The notes: generated by a model from the letters alone, not told the origin. Shown: positions 17,041-26,731, counted from the stretch's first letter. The stretch: 64,000 nt of DNA from JANQHO01 sp965218075 (GCA_965218075.1 CBDCJZ010000003.1:1922001-1986000), one strand, 5' to 3'. Numbers and translations: made by a program.

Positions 17041-17560
17041 GTGAAAATGACTGTAAAAAAAGCGTTAGAATATATCAAAGCAGATCAGAACACCCAAACC
17101 ACAATAAACCTAAAAAAGGTATTGCCAAAAATAGAATACTCTAAAAATAAAATAGACCTAACATTTAACTATTGCATAAACCAGCCGAGCCACACCACCC
17201 CCATCCCCCATATAAACCCCTCAGAAGAGATCAGGGCGGGCGGGAAGTCTAAAGACTTTAAGTACTAACAATCAAACCTTTTCAGAAGGCGGTTTTTACG
17301 ACTCAGAGCCACAATTTGACCAAAATAATACCCAAACATCAGATTTTAAATTAGAAGCCACAGAAAGCCAAACAACAAATTTACCCGACCTAAACAAACG
17401 AGCCGAGCGGGGGACAAATTTTGAAACGTCAAGCACCGCAAGCGAGGGATCAGAGGCGGGCGGACGACACCAATATTTAAACGAAAAATTAGAAGAAAGC
17501 TACCCACACGCAAGAGCGGGGGCAGGCTCTCAAAATATAGGACGAATAAACGACCACGAA
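17041..17560 (+). pseudogene. Broken hypothetical island gene with GC-rich inserts
   Basis: An ATG frame at 17041 (MKMTVKKALEYIKADQNTQ) runs to TAA at 17266-17268. A second frame, offset by one base, then reads openly (NNQTFSEGGFYDSEPQFDQNN to LNEKLEESYPHA and GRINDHEVV) into the tRNA-Ser region. The composition is rich in Asn, Gln, Glu and Thr and looks protein-like, so this is probably one frameshifted gene. Short GC-rich blocks sit in the AT-rich sequence at about 17227-17245, 17397-17412, 17445-17463 and 17505-17520. I do not recognise the family. The final part contains a perfect ACCAC-GAA-GTGGT hairpin near 17552-17564. Confidence 0.5.
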
Positions 17561-17584
17561 GTGGTTCGTAACCATACTTCTATG

Positions 17585-17669
17585 CGGAGAGAGAGGGATT
17601 CGAACCCCCGGTACCTTCCAGTACAATGGTTTTCAAGACCACCGCATTCGACCACTCTGCCATCTCTCC
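17585..17669 (-). tRNA. tRNA-Ser (anticodon TGA)
   Basis: The reverse strand starts GGAGAGATGGCAGAGTGGTC, has the anticodon loop CTTGAAA, a long variable arm and the T arm GGTTCGAATCC, and closes with TCTCTCC plus a G discriminator. CCA is not encoded. Its 3' end faces the accessory region. Confidence 0.95.
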
Positions 17670-17778
17670 TCAAGTACTGTAAAAGTAGCGATAGTCTTAG
17701 GATATGTAAACAACTATATCTGTCTTTTGGCCGTCTTAATTTACTATATTTACTTTTGCTTAATAATATAGAACTATA

Positions 17779-19290
17779 ATGGTGAAATTTTCTGCTATTC
17801 TGACCTCATTTCTATTCTCCATTACAGCTTTTTCTAAAAACTTGGCTATAGAAATATCCTATGCCGAGTTTATGAATCCTCAAAATGAGAGCTACCTAGA
17901 GCTTTACTTTGCCCTTAACTCAAATTCTATAGATTATGTTGAGGAAAAAGAAGGTGTTTTTAAGGGAGGAGTGGAAATTATCGTACAAATATTAAAACAC
18001 ACGCAATTTATTACCGGAGATAAGTTTAGGATACTCAGTCCTGCTGTAGCAGATACAACCAATATAGCCCAACGCTTTATACATCAACAACGCTTTTTAT
18101 TGGAAAACGGAAGCTATCGCTTAAGGATTGATATACAAGACATCAATGAGCCGGAAGAAATATACCATTTGGACCAACAGATAAAAATCACTCTTTCCAG
18201 TAAAAAACTAGCTGCTTCTGATCTGATTTTTTTAGATAGTTATAAGCTTTCGGCCTCAAAAAATACTTATTCAAAATCGGGTTATGACCTAATGCCCATG
18301 GTAAGCTCTGGAACCCCTTTCTTTACCGAAGCATTTGAAAATCTCTCCTTCTACATAGAAATATATAATCTGGATAAAGCTATAGGTAAGGATACCCCTT
18401 ATCTGCTGCGTTATTACATTTATGATGCGGATAAAAATCTCATTCTCAACAAATACGTTTCTCATAGTAAAAAAGAGGCCAACGTTATTCAACCGATTCT
18501 TACATCCTTTAATATAAAGGACATTTCTACAGGCAATTACCTACTTAAAGTTGAAGTTTCAGACAAAGAAAGGAATATGCTTTTAACAAAAGAGCGCTTT
18601 TTCTATCGCAAAAACAATCTCGGGCGGCTTCCTATTACCGAAAATTTAGAAGAAGTCGATGTAACCGGAACTTTTGCTGATCATTTAGGAAGCTTTAAAT
18701 CAGTATATCAATACATTCAGTACTTGAGTCCCATTAGCACTGATGCTGAAATAGCATACCAGAAATCATTAATTGAAGCACAGGACCTCAAAAACATGAA
18801 GCGTTATTTCTATTTGTTTTGGCTTAAAAAAAATGAAACTAATCCAGAAACTGAGTGGAATGAGTATTATAGAGAAGTAAAAATTGTAAATCATCTCTAT
18901 AGTTCCAGTATCAGAAAGGGATATCTTACAGACAGGGGAAGGGTTTTTTTAACTTATGGCAGACCTGACCAAAAAGAAGTAAGAAAATTTGAGCCGGGTC
19001 TGCACCCTTATGAAATTTGGCAATTTAACCAGATTACATCTCCTTATGTTATAAAACAGGTTAATAAAATATTTGTATTTGCCGAGCTTCATCCCTCTAC
19101 CAATGAATATGAATTGATCAATTCTAACGCTATAGGCGAGCTGAATAACAGACGTTGGAGATATATTCTGGCTGATGGAATTCATGGCAATGGTAGAGAT
19201 ATTGATCAGAATGACATATCTCTTGGGGATGAAACGGGTTCGCGCCTTAACGACAACTTTATCTTCAACTCAGTAAATTCTAACAGATAG
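17779..19290 (+). CDS. GWxTD domain-containing secreted protein
   Basis: The 503-residue product has an N-terminal signal-like segment (about 1-22), a beta-rich middle and a C-terminal GWxTD domain around GYLTDRGRVFLTYGRPD (about 380-396), followed by PYEIWQFNQI. The defining tryptophan is replaced by tyrosine. GWxTD proteins are common in Bacteroidota and have no firm biochemical role. The 3' end is duplicated about 1.1 kb downstream in decayed form. A lipid A-type acyltransferase follows after that duplication. Confidence 0.82.
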   Translation: MVKFSAILTSFLFSITAFSKNLAIEISYAEFMNPQNESYLELYFALNSNSIDYVEEKEGVFKGGVEIIVQILKHTQFITGDKFRILSPAVADTTNIAQRFIHQQRFLLENGSYRLRIDIQDINEPEEIYHLDQQIKITLSSKKLAASDLIFLDSYKLSASKNTYSKSGYDLMPMVSSGTPFFTEAFENLSFYIEIYNLDKAIGKDTPYLLRYYIYDADKNLILNKYVSHSKKEANVIQPILTSFNIKDISTGNYLLKVEVSDKERNMLLTKERFFYRKNNLGRLPITENLEEVDVTGTFADHLGSFKSVYQYIQYLSPISTDAEIAYQKSLIEAQDLKNMKRYFYLFWLKKNETNPETEWNEYYREVKIVNHLYSSSIRKGYLTDRGRVFLTYGRPDQKEVRKFEPGLHPYEIWQFNQITSPYVIKQVNKIFVFAELHPSTNEYELINSNAIGELNNRRWRYILADGIHGNGRDIDQNDISLGDETGSRLNDNFIFNSVNSNR

Positions 19291-19467
19291 TTGATCTAAA
19301 TTCGCAAGCTGACTATGTGTATTATCTAGCATAGGACTGGGAAGCCCACCTGCTCTTTTATCTTATTTTACTTTATTCTTTCAATAATTGCCTGCAATTT
19401 CCTGGTGTTGAAAATTATATATTATTGCAAAGATGTGATTTTAGATGACCTCAAAACGATCTTTTCC
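19132..19467 (+). repeat. Direct repeat copy A (intact GWxTD end, decayed acyltransferase start)
   Basis: This segment matches 20267-20603 throughout, beginning at the GAGCTGAATAACAGACG stretch and ending at GATCTTTTCC. In this copy the GWxTD end is intact, while the acyltransferase start is damaged (extra A in CTCAAAACG and missing codons). Confidence 0.85.
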
Positions 19468-20266
19468 TAAATGATATTCTAAAACATGTCAAAATTATGA
19501 TTAAAGAATGCTATAACAGAAGTTATAAAAATTCAAAATGGAAAAAAAATTCTTAAACTTGATAACTGGATAGCATCCTATATTCTTTCTTTGTGTTATT
19601 TCCTTTGCAATTCAGATGAAATATTGACGATTTAAGAAATCTAACTAGAAAAGAAAAACTACTTACTCTTATCAATAGATTTAAAGAATATAAACAGAAT
19701 GATAAAACTTGAGAAAATAATTACCAGACATTCAGCAAGGGAGATGAAATCTTTATTAGATATAAATATGGATTTATTAATCCATGAAATTATCGATAAA
19801 ATTAATGTTAAAATACTTGTAGAAGATGTAAGTTAATTGGGATTAAATTCCCATGATATTTGTGTATCATGTATCAATTAATGTTTTATAACATATTTCT
19901 ATTGATATTTTAGAGAGAACTATGGAGAAGTCCCACCTTCTTATAAAAGATCATGATTATCATTGTCAATATCTTCGGCTGTTATGATCATTTTTGTCAT
20001 GTTGACAAGAGTATATCAAGATTCAACTACATACGTTATTCAAAGTATTAGTGAAGGTTGATTGATAACAGTATTCAGCTATGAAACAGAAAAAGAGTTG
20101 ATTATTTCAAAAATTTATTTAAACAAATGAGCTTTACTATTGAAGTTGATTTGAGTTTCAGGCCAAACTTTAAAGAACTAGACAGGCTTGATAAAATTAA
20201 CGAGGAGTTTCTCAATACTCCTAAAAATATTCTTGTGGTCGACTATGGGATGCATATACTTTTCAA
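19468..20266. other. Insert between the direct repeats, no intact gene
   Basis: About 0.8 kb of AT-rich sequence resembles neither flanking gene. Fragmentary protein-like stretches occur: REMKSLLDINMDLLIHEIID near 19740-19800, and a clean 47-codon frame at 20127-20270 (MSFTIEVDLSFRPNF). I do not recognise either. It looks like the decayed remains of inserted DNA. Confidence 0.45.
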
Positions 20267-20603
20267 ATAGGTGAGCTGAATAACAGACGTTGGAGATATA
20301 TTCTGGCTGATGGACTTTATGGTAATGGTAAATATATTGACCAGAACGATATACCTCTTGGGGATGAACCGGGCTTGCTCCCCTTAACAACAACCTTATC
20401 TTGAACTCAGTAAATTCCAGTAGATAATTGGTCTAAATTAGCAAAGTGATAGTGTATTATCTGGCTATAGGGCTGGGAAGTTTACTTGCTTTTTTACCTT
20501 GTTCCTTACTTTATCCTTTCAGTAATCTTCTGCAATTCCTGATGTTGAGAGTTATATGTTATCGCAAAGACGTGATTTTAGATAACCTCAAACGATCTTT
20601 TCC
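20267..20603 (+). repeat. Direct repeat copy B (decayed GWxTD end, intact acyltransferase start)
   Basis: Partner of 19132-19467. Here the GWxTD tail is damaged, and the acyltransferase reading frame is the good one. Confidence 0.85.
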
Positions 20604-21303
20604 CGGAAAACATAAAAATGAGTTAGAGCGTATTCGAAAAAAATTCTACGCCAATTTTTCCGACATTATTGTAGAATCTCTAAAGAGCCTCAATCTCACT
20701 GAAAAGGATATTCGAAAAAGAGTAAGACTCAATAAACCAGAGGTTTTCCAGCGGCTATACGATAAACAAAAAGGAGTGATTATGGTAATGGGACATTATG
20801 TTAACTTCGAGTGGATTGCCACAGCCATTCCGCTCTTAGTTCCTCAAAAATGCCTTGCCGTATATCATCCGCTAAACAACAAAAGACTTAGTCGCAAAAT
20901 TGTACAAATAAGGGAGCAATTCGGTCTTAAACTATTTCCGATGGCAGATACTTATCCTTTTATACTGAATAACTCCGAGAAGAATTCACTTTATGTTTTT
21001 ATGGCTGACCAAAGTCCTCATAAAGAGAAAATCAAATATCGAACGCTTTTCCTCAATCAAACTACTCCAATTCATCTGGGAGTTGAAAACTTAGCTAAAA
21101 AATGTGATCTAGCAGTAGTTTTCATTGATATTCAACGAGTGAAAAGGGGACATTATGAAATTACTCCCCAGCTTCTTTTTGAAAATCCCTTGAATACAAA
21201 GCAATATGAAATTACGGATACCCACGTTAAAGCCCTCGAGAAAGTAATCATCAAAAAACCTGCTGATTGGCTGTGGAGTCATCGTAAATGGAAATATGCC
21301 TAA
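20446..21303 (+). CDS. Lysophospholipid / lipid A-type acyltransferase (LpxL/HtrB-like)
   Basis: This 285-residue inner-membrane protein has an N-terminal hydrophobic segment (about 1-25), the KDVILDNLKRSFPGK motif typical of LpxL-family members, and the HX4E catalytic motif HYVNFEW (about 116-122). FMADQSPHKEK and WLWSHRKWK complete the family signature. It should transfer a secondary acyl chain to lipid A or a related lipid. The start is a GTG at 20446, with an alternative GTG at 20452, both inside the duplicated segment. It overlaps the glycosyltransferase start by 8 bases, so the two are coupled. Confidence 0.88.
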   Translation: MIVYYLAIGLGSLLAFLPCSLLYPFSNLLQFLMLRVICYRKDVILDNLKRSFPGKHKNELERIRKKFYANFSDIIVESLKSLNLTEKDIRKRVRLNKPEVFQRLYDKQKGVIMVMGHYVNFEWIATAIPLLVPQKCLAVYHPLNNKRLSRKIVQIREQFGLKLFPMADTYPFILNNSEKNSLYVFMADQSPHKEKIKYRTLFLNQTTPIHLGVENLAKKCDLAVVFIDIQRVKRGHYEITPQLLFENPLNTKQYEITDTHVKALEKVIIKKPADWLWSHRKWKYA

Positions 21304-22339
21304 AAACCAAATTGACATAGCGATAGCTATTCTTAACTGGAACGGACAACACTATCTGGGGCAATTCCTTCCCTCAGTAATCCAATACAGTAAAGAAGCT
21401 GTGATATATGTTATTGATAATAAGTCCGAAGATGACAGCCTGAAATGGTTGGAAGAGCATTACTCTAATGTAAGAATTATTATAAATGACCGTAATTACG
21501 GCTATTCAGGAGGTTATAATCGGGGTATTGAAAAAATAAAGGAAGAATATATCGTACTTCTCAACTCCGATGTAGAAGTTACCGAAAATTGGTTGCAGCC
21601 TATTCTAAAAACCTTTGAAAAGACCCCTCAGTTGGCAGCTTTACAACCCAAAATTAAAGACTTTAACAACAGACAGTATTTTGAATATGCCGGAGCTTCA
21701 GGTGGCTTTATCGATTATTTGAGTTATGCTTTTTGTAGGGGTCGTTTGCTGTATGAGTTGGAAGAAGATATTGCTCAATACGATACCTATCAGAGAGTAT
21801 TTTGGGCATCCGGGGCTTGCTTAGTTGTGAAACGCTCACTTTTTATTAAGGCGGGGAGGCTTAATGAAAAGTTCTTTGCCCATATGGAAGAGATTGATCT
21901 TTGCTGGCGGTTGCACCATCTGGGCTATGAGATAGGCTGCTGTCCTCAGTCTGTAGTATATCACTTGGGCGGGGGAACTCTTAATAAAGTTTCTGCACGG
22001 AAAACTTTTTTTAATTTCCGAAACAACCTCATCATGATGTTTCTCAACATGCCTAATGGCGAGGCTTTTATCAAAATATCGATTCGTTTGATTCTGGATG
22101 AAGGGGCCGCTCTAAAGTTTCTAATAAATGGTTTGCCGGCACATTTTTGGGCAGTTATCAGAGCTCATTTTGCGTTCTATTCCATGTTTCCGGGCTTAAT
22201 TAAAGACAAAGCATCCAAAAAACTAAAACCACTTGTTACTTTTAATGGAGTATATCGTCGTAGTATAGTAATGGATTTTTACTTGAGGAGCGTGAAAAAT
22301 TTTTCAAAACTTCCCAAAAGGTTTTTTACCAACTCATAG
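21296..22339 (+). CDS. Family 2 glycosyltransferase
   Basis: The 347-residue product has a GT-A fold: AIAILNWNGQ (about 7-16), YVIDNKSEDDS, NYGYSGGYNRGIE, and the metal-site region VLLNSDVEV. FWASGACLVVKRSLF and EEIDLCWRLHHLGYEIG are standard for rhamnosyl-type GT2 proteins. A hydrophobic C-terminal part (about 255-300) may contact the membrane. It probably adds sugars to a surface glycan or lipid, in keeping with the coupled acyltransferase upstream. The stop overlaps the convergent aroQ stop region by six bases. Confidence 0.88.
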   Translation: MPKNQIDIAIAILNWNGQHYLGQFLPSVIQYSKEAVIYVIDNKSEDDSLKWLEEHYSNVRIIINDRNYGYSGGYNRGIEKIKEEYIVLLNSDVEVTENWLQPILKTFEKTPQLAALQPKIKDFNNRQYFEYAGASGGFIDYLSYAFCRGRLLYELEEDIAQYDTYQRVFWASGACLVVKRSLFIKAGRLNEKFFAHMEEIDLCWRLHHLGYEIGCCPQSVVYHLGGGTLNKVSARKTFFNFRNNLIMMFLNMPNGEAFIKISIRLILDEGAALKFLINGLPAHFWAVIRAHFAFYSMFPGLIKDKASKKLKPLVTFNGVYRRSIVMDFYLRSVKNFSKLPKRFFTNS

Positions 22340-22753
22340 ATTTAAACAAGCTTCCATAGCTAGTTGATAGCCTTTTAAGCCAAAACCAATTATCATGCCT
22401 TTTGCATGAGGTGACACATAGGAAAAATGACGAAACCTTTCCCGTTGGTACACATTGCTGATATGTATTTCAATTACTGGGATATCAATAGTAGCTATCG
22501 CATCTGCTATAGCAATAGAGGTATGAGTAAATGAAGCGGCATTAAGTATGACTGCATCGCAATCTTCAGAGGCTTTATGTAAAAGTTCTACTATCTTGCT
22601 CTCGGAGTTACTCTGTGAGTAATCAATTTCTGCTTTTTTATACCTGCTTTGAAGAGTTATCAGATACTCTTCAAACCTCTCTTTTCCATATATTTCTGGT
22701 TCTCTTTTACCCAGTAGATTGAGGTTTGGTCCATTGATAATCTTTATTTTCAT
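22334..22753 (-). CDS. aroQ: 3-dehydroquinate dehydratase, type II
   Basis: This 139-residue enzyme of the shikimate pathway converts 3-dehydroquinate to 3-dehydroshikimate. Visible are INGPNLNLLGKREPEIYG with the catalytic Tyr22, the substrate loop FTHTSIAIADAI, and VIEIHISNVYQRERFR carrying the catalytic histidine. The usual NPAGYTHTS is NAASFTHTS here. It is divergent from xerD, with 35 bases between the starts. Confidence 0.95.
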   Translation of the reverse strand: MKIKIINGPNLNLLGKREPEIYGKERFEEYLITLQSRYKKAEIDYSQSNSESKIVELLHKASEDCDAVILNAASFTHTSIAIADAIATIDIPVIEIHISNVYQRERFRHFSYVSPHAKGMIIGFGLKGYQLAMEACLNL

Positions 22754-22788
22754 TAATTTGCTATAATTGTTAAAAGACGGGCTTCTCT

Positions 22789-23682
22789 GTGAAGTGGAAA
22801 CAAGCCATTCAGGATTTTCAAAATTACCTTAAACTGGAGAAAAGCGCCTCCAAAAACACCGTTGACAACTATTGTTGCGATATTAAAAAACTAAGCTATT
22901 TTGCAGAAAATCACCATATTTTACCCCTTGAGTTAAATACTAAAAATCTGGAAAGCTTTATCATCGAACAAGCCAAATTAGGAATTGGCAACCGCTCTCA
23001 GGCTCGTATTATATCCTCTATGAGGGCTTTTTACAAATATCTTTTGCTGGAAGATTACCTGGATAATGATCCCTCAAAGCTCCTTGAAGCACCTAGATTA
23101 GTTAGGAAGTTACCCGGATTTCTCACTGTAAGTGAAATTGATAAAATTATGGATGTCATTGACCTAGGAAAATCTCAAGGACATCGCAGCAGAGCCATGC
23201 TAGAAACACTTTATGGCTGTGGATTGCGGGTATCAGAACTGGTTAATCTCAGGTTCTCCGATCTGTTCTTTAAGGATGAATTAATCAAGGTAATAGGTAA
23301 AGGAGATAAAGAACGACTGGTGCCTATCAATTCTCAAGCCGTTAAATACATTAATATTTACACACGGGAAGTTCGTATTCACCAAAAAATACAAAAAGGG
23401 CAAGAGGATTTTGTTTTTTTAAATCGCAGAGGCCGAAAATTAACGCGGACTATGATCTTCATTATTATTAAAGATTTAACCAAAAAAGCTGGCATTTCCA
23501 AAAAGGTAAGTCCTCATATTTTCAGGCACAGTTTTGCTACTCATTTAATAAATGGTGGAGCCAATTTGCGAGCAATACAGGAAATGCTGGGGCATGAAAA
23601 CATTACGACTACTGAAATCTATACCCATCTGGATCAACAATACCTGAAAGAAGCAATTATCCAATTTCATCCGCGGTCTTAG
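22789..23682 (+). CDS. xerD: Tyrosine recombinase XerD
   Basis: The 297-residue chromosome-dimer resolvase has an N-terminal SAM-like DNA-binding domain (about 1-85) and a catalytic domain. The RKHRHY residues are visible: GLRVSELVNL, GKGDKERLVPI, HIFRHSFATHL, MLGHENITTT and IYTHLDQQYL (nucleophile Tyr). It acts with XerC at dif with FtsK. The start is GTG at 22789. The size and isolated housekeeping context favour XerD over a mobile integrase. It ends in TAG. Confidence 0.92.
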   Translation: MKWKQAIQDFQNYLKLEKSASKNTVDNYCCDIKKLSYFAENHHILPLELNTKNLESFIIEQAKLGIGNRSQARIISSMRAFYKYLLLEDYLDNDPSKLLEAPRLVRKLPGFLTVSEIDKIMDVIDLGKSQGHRSRAMLETLYGCGLRVSELVNLRFSDLFFKDELIKVIGKGDKERLVPINSQAVKYINIYTREVRIHQKIQKGQEDFVFLNRRGRKLTRTMIFIIIKDLTKKAGISKKVSPHIFRHSFATHLINGGANLRAIQEMLGHENITTTEIYTHLDQQYLKEAIIQFHPRS

Positions 23683-24195
23683 TTAGGTCATAATTGTCTC
23701 AATAGTATACCTGCCAAGAAAGACAAATGATACCCCCTGATATTCTTGATTTATTTTTACTTTGTTCATTTGGAAGCATTAATGAGATGCAGTATAGCAT
23801 TTAAGACCAATAGGAAGCAATCTCCTTGTCAACTCTACTCAAATTTAACTCTTGAAAGAGAGAAGTGAAATGAACTTGCTGATAAAGCCCGAAAATTCCT
23901 CGATGATGAATGGAAAGAATATTGAAAACAAAATATACGTATAGGCTTCTCTAATGACAAATCAACAAAGAAATAGAAACATAAGAGTTTAGAGGGAGGA
24001 GTAACAGGCATAGAAATTTTAAAGAAAGATGGGAAGATAGGAATCAAAAGGATAGTATTTATTTGATTTCTGTGACAGAACTAGAAAACCTTCAATAATT
24101 TAGTGAAAATTGAAAAACTAGAAGAAACAATATATAAATGGCATTAAAACATCATTTATGATAACCAGTTAGATAGCCATTTAAAATACGATAAA
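23683..24195. other. Gene-free stretch with a decayed frame
   Basis: There is no intact gene. A plus-strand relic near 23870-24060 reads in pieces such as ELADKARKFLDDEWKEYW and GGVTGIEILKKDGKIGIKR, with stops between them. It is an unrecognised broken gene. Confidence 0.4.
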
Positions 24196-24987
24196 ATGAG
24201 ATATACAAAAAGAATACCTGATCAATTATTTCAAGAAGATGGACATTATTTGGGAAGGCCAGCTGATTTTGGTGATAGAATAGTCCTAAGAAGAGTAAAA
24301 TTAGTGGAGGCTATTACTAATTTCACAGGAAAGAATTTTAGCTTATTGGATGTCGGTTGCGGAAATGGAGCATCTATGTTCTTACTCTCAGAAAAGATGA
24401 AAAATTGTGTTGGAATTGAAATTACAAATGAACATGAAAATGAATTTAATAGCTATAAGAAGAAAAAAAAAATCCAAAATTGTGAATATAGAATTTTAGA
24501 TGTTATTGAGAGAAAGCCAGAAGAAAAGTTTGATCGAATTATAAGTTTTGACGTTATTGAACATTTATCTGATGAATCAGGGATTCAATTTTATTTTGAT
24601 TCGTTAAAAGATGACGGAATAATGGCAATATCTGTTCCTAATAAATGGTGGATTTTCGAAACGCATGGAGCAAAGTTACCATTATTGCCATGGAATAGAG
24701 TTCCTTTTTTTTCTTGGTTACCAAAACTTATTCATGAAAGATTTGCAAATGCTAGGATTTATACAAAAAGAAGAATAAAAAAACTTTTAGAAAAGTATAG
24801 ATTTGATGTTATAGAATCCCATTATATTACTGCGCCAATGGATGTTTTACCCGAAGGAAAATTTAAAGACTGGATAATTATGAGTATATTCAATGAAGAT
24901 ACCACTCGAATTCCATTTAAAGCTACCTCAATATTTTTTGTTGCAAAGAAAAAAGAGGGAGCTCAAACGGTTATCAACGATGTATAA
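24196..24987 (+). CDS. Class I SAM-dependent methyltransferase
   Basis: The 263-residue product has motif I LLDVGCGNGAS (about 51-61), motif II VGIEITNEHE, and a motif IV region RIISFDVIEHLSDE (about 115-128) typical of Methyltransf_11/23 enzymes. The later part (SVPNKWWIFETHGAK, LPWNRVPFFSW) resembles methyltransferases of glycan or small-molecule pathways, but the substrate cannot be told. Its AT content is visibly higher than in neighbouring xerD and the bat genes. It stands alone between relics, which suggests transfer. Confidence 0.8.
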   Translation: MRYTKRIPDQLFQEDGHYLGRPADFGDRIVLRRVKLVEAITNFTGKNFSLLDVGCGNGASMFLLSEKMKNCVGIEITNEHENEFNSYKKKKKIQNCEYRILDVIERKPEEKFDRIISFDVIEHLSDESGIQFYFDSLKDDGIMAISVPNKWWIFETHGAKLPLLPWNRVPFFSWLPKLIHERFANARIYTKRRIKKLLEKYRFDVIESHYITAPMDVLPEGKFKDWIIMSIFNEDTTRIPFKATSIFFVAKKKEGAQTVINDV

Positions 24988-25385
24988 AAGTAATAGAGGT
25001 GATAATAATAAATCTGAGGAACAGTAACTATTAAATATAATAGTGGACTGAAAGAATTGAACTTTGAAAATCGCTACTACTCATGTCCAAACCGTTGTAC
25101 GGAGCTAATTATTAACTGGCTTATGGAATTAGATAATAATAAAACGCAGTAATCTTTGTATTTGCTTATTTTACCCGATCAATTCTAAAAAGCCTTTAGA
25201 TTATCTTGTTAAGGATGTTAAAGTGGTCTTTTCTCTTTCCTATGTTCTCTAATTTGCATCATGGTAGGGAAGAGTATCACTTATGCATGCAGTTAGTACT
25301 TTGCAGTTTAGGTTAATCACTAACAGGCAGGTCTTTTTTCCATAGTATTATGTTAAATCATCTTTTTTTCTGCAGATTGTTTCCA
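24988..25385. other. Gene-free AT-rich stretch
   Basis: I see no gene or RNA here, only AT-rich sequence leading into the hsdR relic. Confidence 0.4.
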
Positions 25386-25765
25386 TAATTCGTTAATTTT
25401 GTCTTCTATTATTTTCATTAATTTTTTATTCGCTATATAAATATCTTGTTTCACAATACGAACCATCATTAGAAGCAAATATCAAAGGAGCGTCTAGGTC
25501 TTTAGCATGTCCTTCTGCTTGATGAAGAGCTTTATCTAAATTTTCACCTCTTTTTTTAGCTTCAATAATCCCTAATTGGCTCTTCATTATGGAAAAGGGT
25601 ATAATCTAGGTTTCCCTTTTAATTTATTCTTGTGAGAAGGAGGTAAATCTCCTTCAAGGAATACATTTCTATCTTTCTTATGTAGGATCTAAAATCCAGT
25701 TTTTATTTTCTAAATTTTTATTAATAGTATATCTAATGGTTGCTTCAAGCATCGTAAATAACACA
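25386..25765 (-). pseudogene. Relic of a type I restriction enzyme R subunit, N-terminal part
   Basis: Minus-strand pieces read TIRYTINKNLENKNWILDPT, RNVFLEGDLPPSHKNKLKGKP, then GIIEAKKRGENLDKALHQAE and LDAPLIFASNDGSYCETRYLY. This is the order of an HsdR N-terminal nuclease domain; the EAKK stretch is its ExK site. Frameshifts and stops separate the pieces, and no helicase part follows. Further decayed text (DLAYKYNNRDVFATNQLFLNA) at 25800-25960 may belong to the same old element. Confidence 0.68.
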
Positions 25766-25987
25766 AGTTATCATTATTTTAATATTTATCTACGTCTCTT
25801 TACAATCGATCTGTAAAGTATGTTTTGATTGAGTGGAACTAAATTATCTATATGATTTAGCACCATACTATCTTGTTTAAAGGCATTGAGGAACAGTTGA
25901 TTAGTAGCAAAAACATCTCTATTATTGTATTTATAAGCAAGATCGAGCAAATAACTTAGAATTGCCCAACTATTTAATTTTCAACAA

Positions 25988-26731
25988 CTATATTTCTTGT
26001 ACATTTTTGGCTTCAATCCAACCCATTTTTCCATCGGGAAGTCTAATTTTTTGCCAATCTTCAAATGGTTCTATTATTTCCAACTTTGTACCCTCATGTA
26101 AAATAAAGACGTCTTCAGCCTGCTGGCTGGGGCCACTTTTTACATAACTGGAGGCAGGTATTATCAAAGCTGGTTTATGATTTAGTTTGTAATTATGATG
26201 AGCCCAGCCAAAAGAAATATTTAAAATCCCTATGGTTAAGTTGCAGAAGGCCATGGTAAATGCGCTTCTTTTATAGCTACTGAAAAGATAAAAACCCGAG
26301 GATGTAACAAACACAGTAAGGAAAATAACAGCCAGCCACGTCCAAGTGGAAGGAGATAAAGACTGAATGATACTAAGCCAGATACTTTTAAAAATAGGCT
26401 TAGGCATTCTCTCAAAGCGGTCTATGGTTGCATGGCGAGCTATTCTAAGGTTTTGTATTATTTCATCATCACCGGGGTCAAATATTAAAGCCCTTTCGTA
26501 GAAGAGTATAGCCTTTGCTAGTTGATTATTCTTGTAATAGGCATTGCCCAGATTATAATAGAGATTAGAGCTCACTTTACCTCCTGCTATAATAGCGTTA
26601 TACATTTCGATAGACTTGTGGAATTCGCCATTGCGATAAAAGGAATTGGCAGCTTCAAACTGGTCTAAAGGCTGAGCAATAGCCAGTAGGTTAAAAATCG
26701 CAAGATGGAAAGCAATCGATATTTTTTTCAT
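25988..26731 (-). CDS. batE: BatE: TPR and SH3-type protein of the aerotolerance operon
   Basis: This 247-residue protein has a signal peptide (about 1-19), TPR helices (FEAANSFYRNGEFHKSIEMYNAII, then YNLGNAYYKNNQLAKAILFYERAL), two membrane segments (about 130-172), and a C-terminal bacterial SH3 domain (about 185-247, VFILHEGTKLEIIEPFEDWQKIRLPDGKMGWI). It is the last gene of the bat cluster and overlaps batD by four bases. Bat proteins in Bacteroides and spirochetes help oxygen tolerance or envelope integrity through a poorly defined complex. Confidence 0.86.
   Translation of the reverse strand: MKKISIAFHLAIFNLLAIAQPLDQFEAANSFYRNGEFHKSIEMYNAIIAGGKVSSNLYYNLGNAYYKNNQLAKAILFYERALIFDPGDDEIIQNLRIARHATIDRFERMPKPIFKSIWLSIIQSLSPSTWTWLAVIFLTVFVTSSGFYLFSSYKRSAFTMAFCNLTIGILNISFGWAHHNYKLNHKPALIIPASSYVKSGPSQQAEDVFILHEGTKLEIIEPFEDWQKIRLPDGKMGWIEAKNVQEI

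Noticed and set aside
17561..17779. 72-codon plus-strand frame over tRNA-Ser
   Set aside because: It is the antisense of the tRNA and its spacer; the SRPPHSTTLP-type text is the usual artefact of tRNA-Ser genes.
20178..20393. 71-codon minus-strand frame
   Set aside because: Antisense of the decayed GWxTD copy in repeat B.
22789..23682. Tyrosine recombinase as a mobile-element integrase
   Set aside because: Size, N-terminal domain and placement beside aroQ fit housekeeping XerD; no element boundaries surround it.
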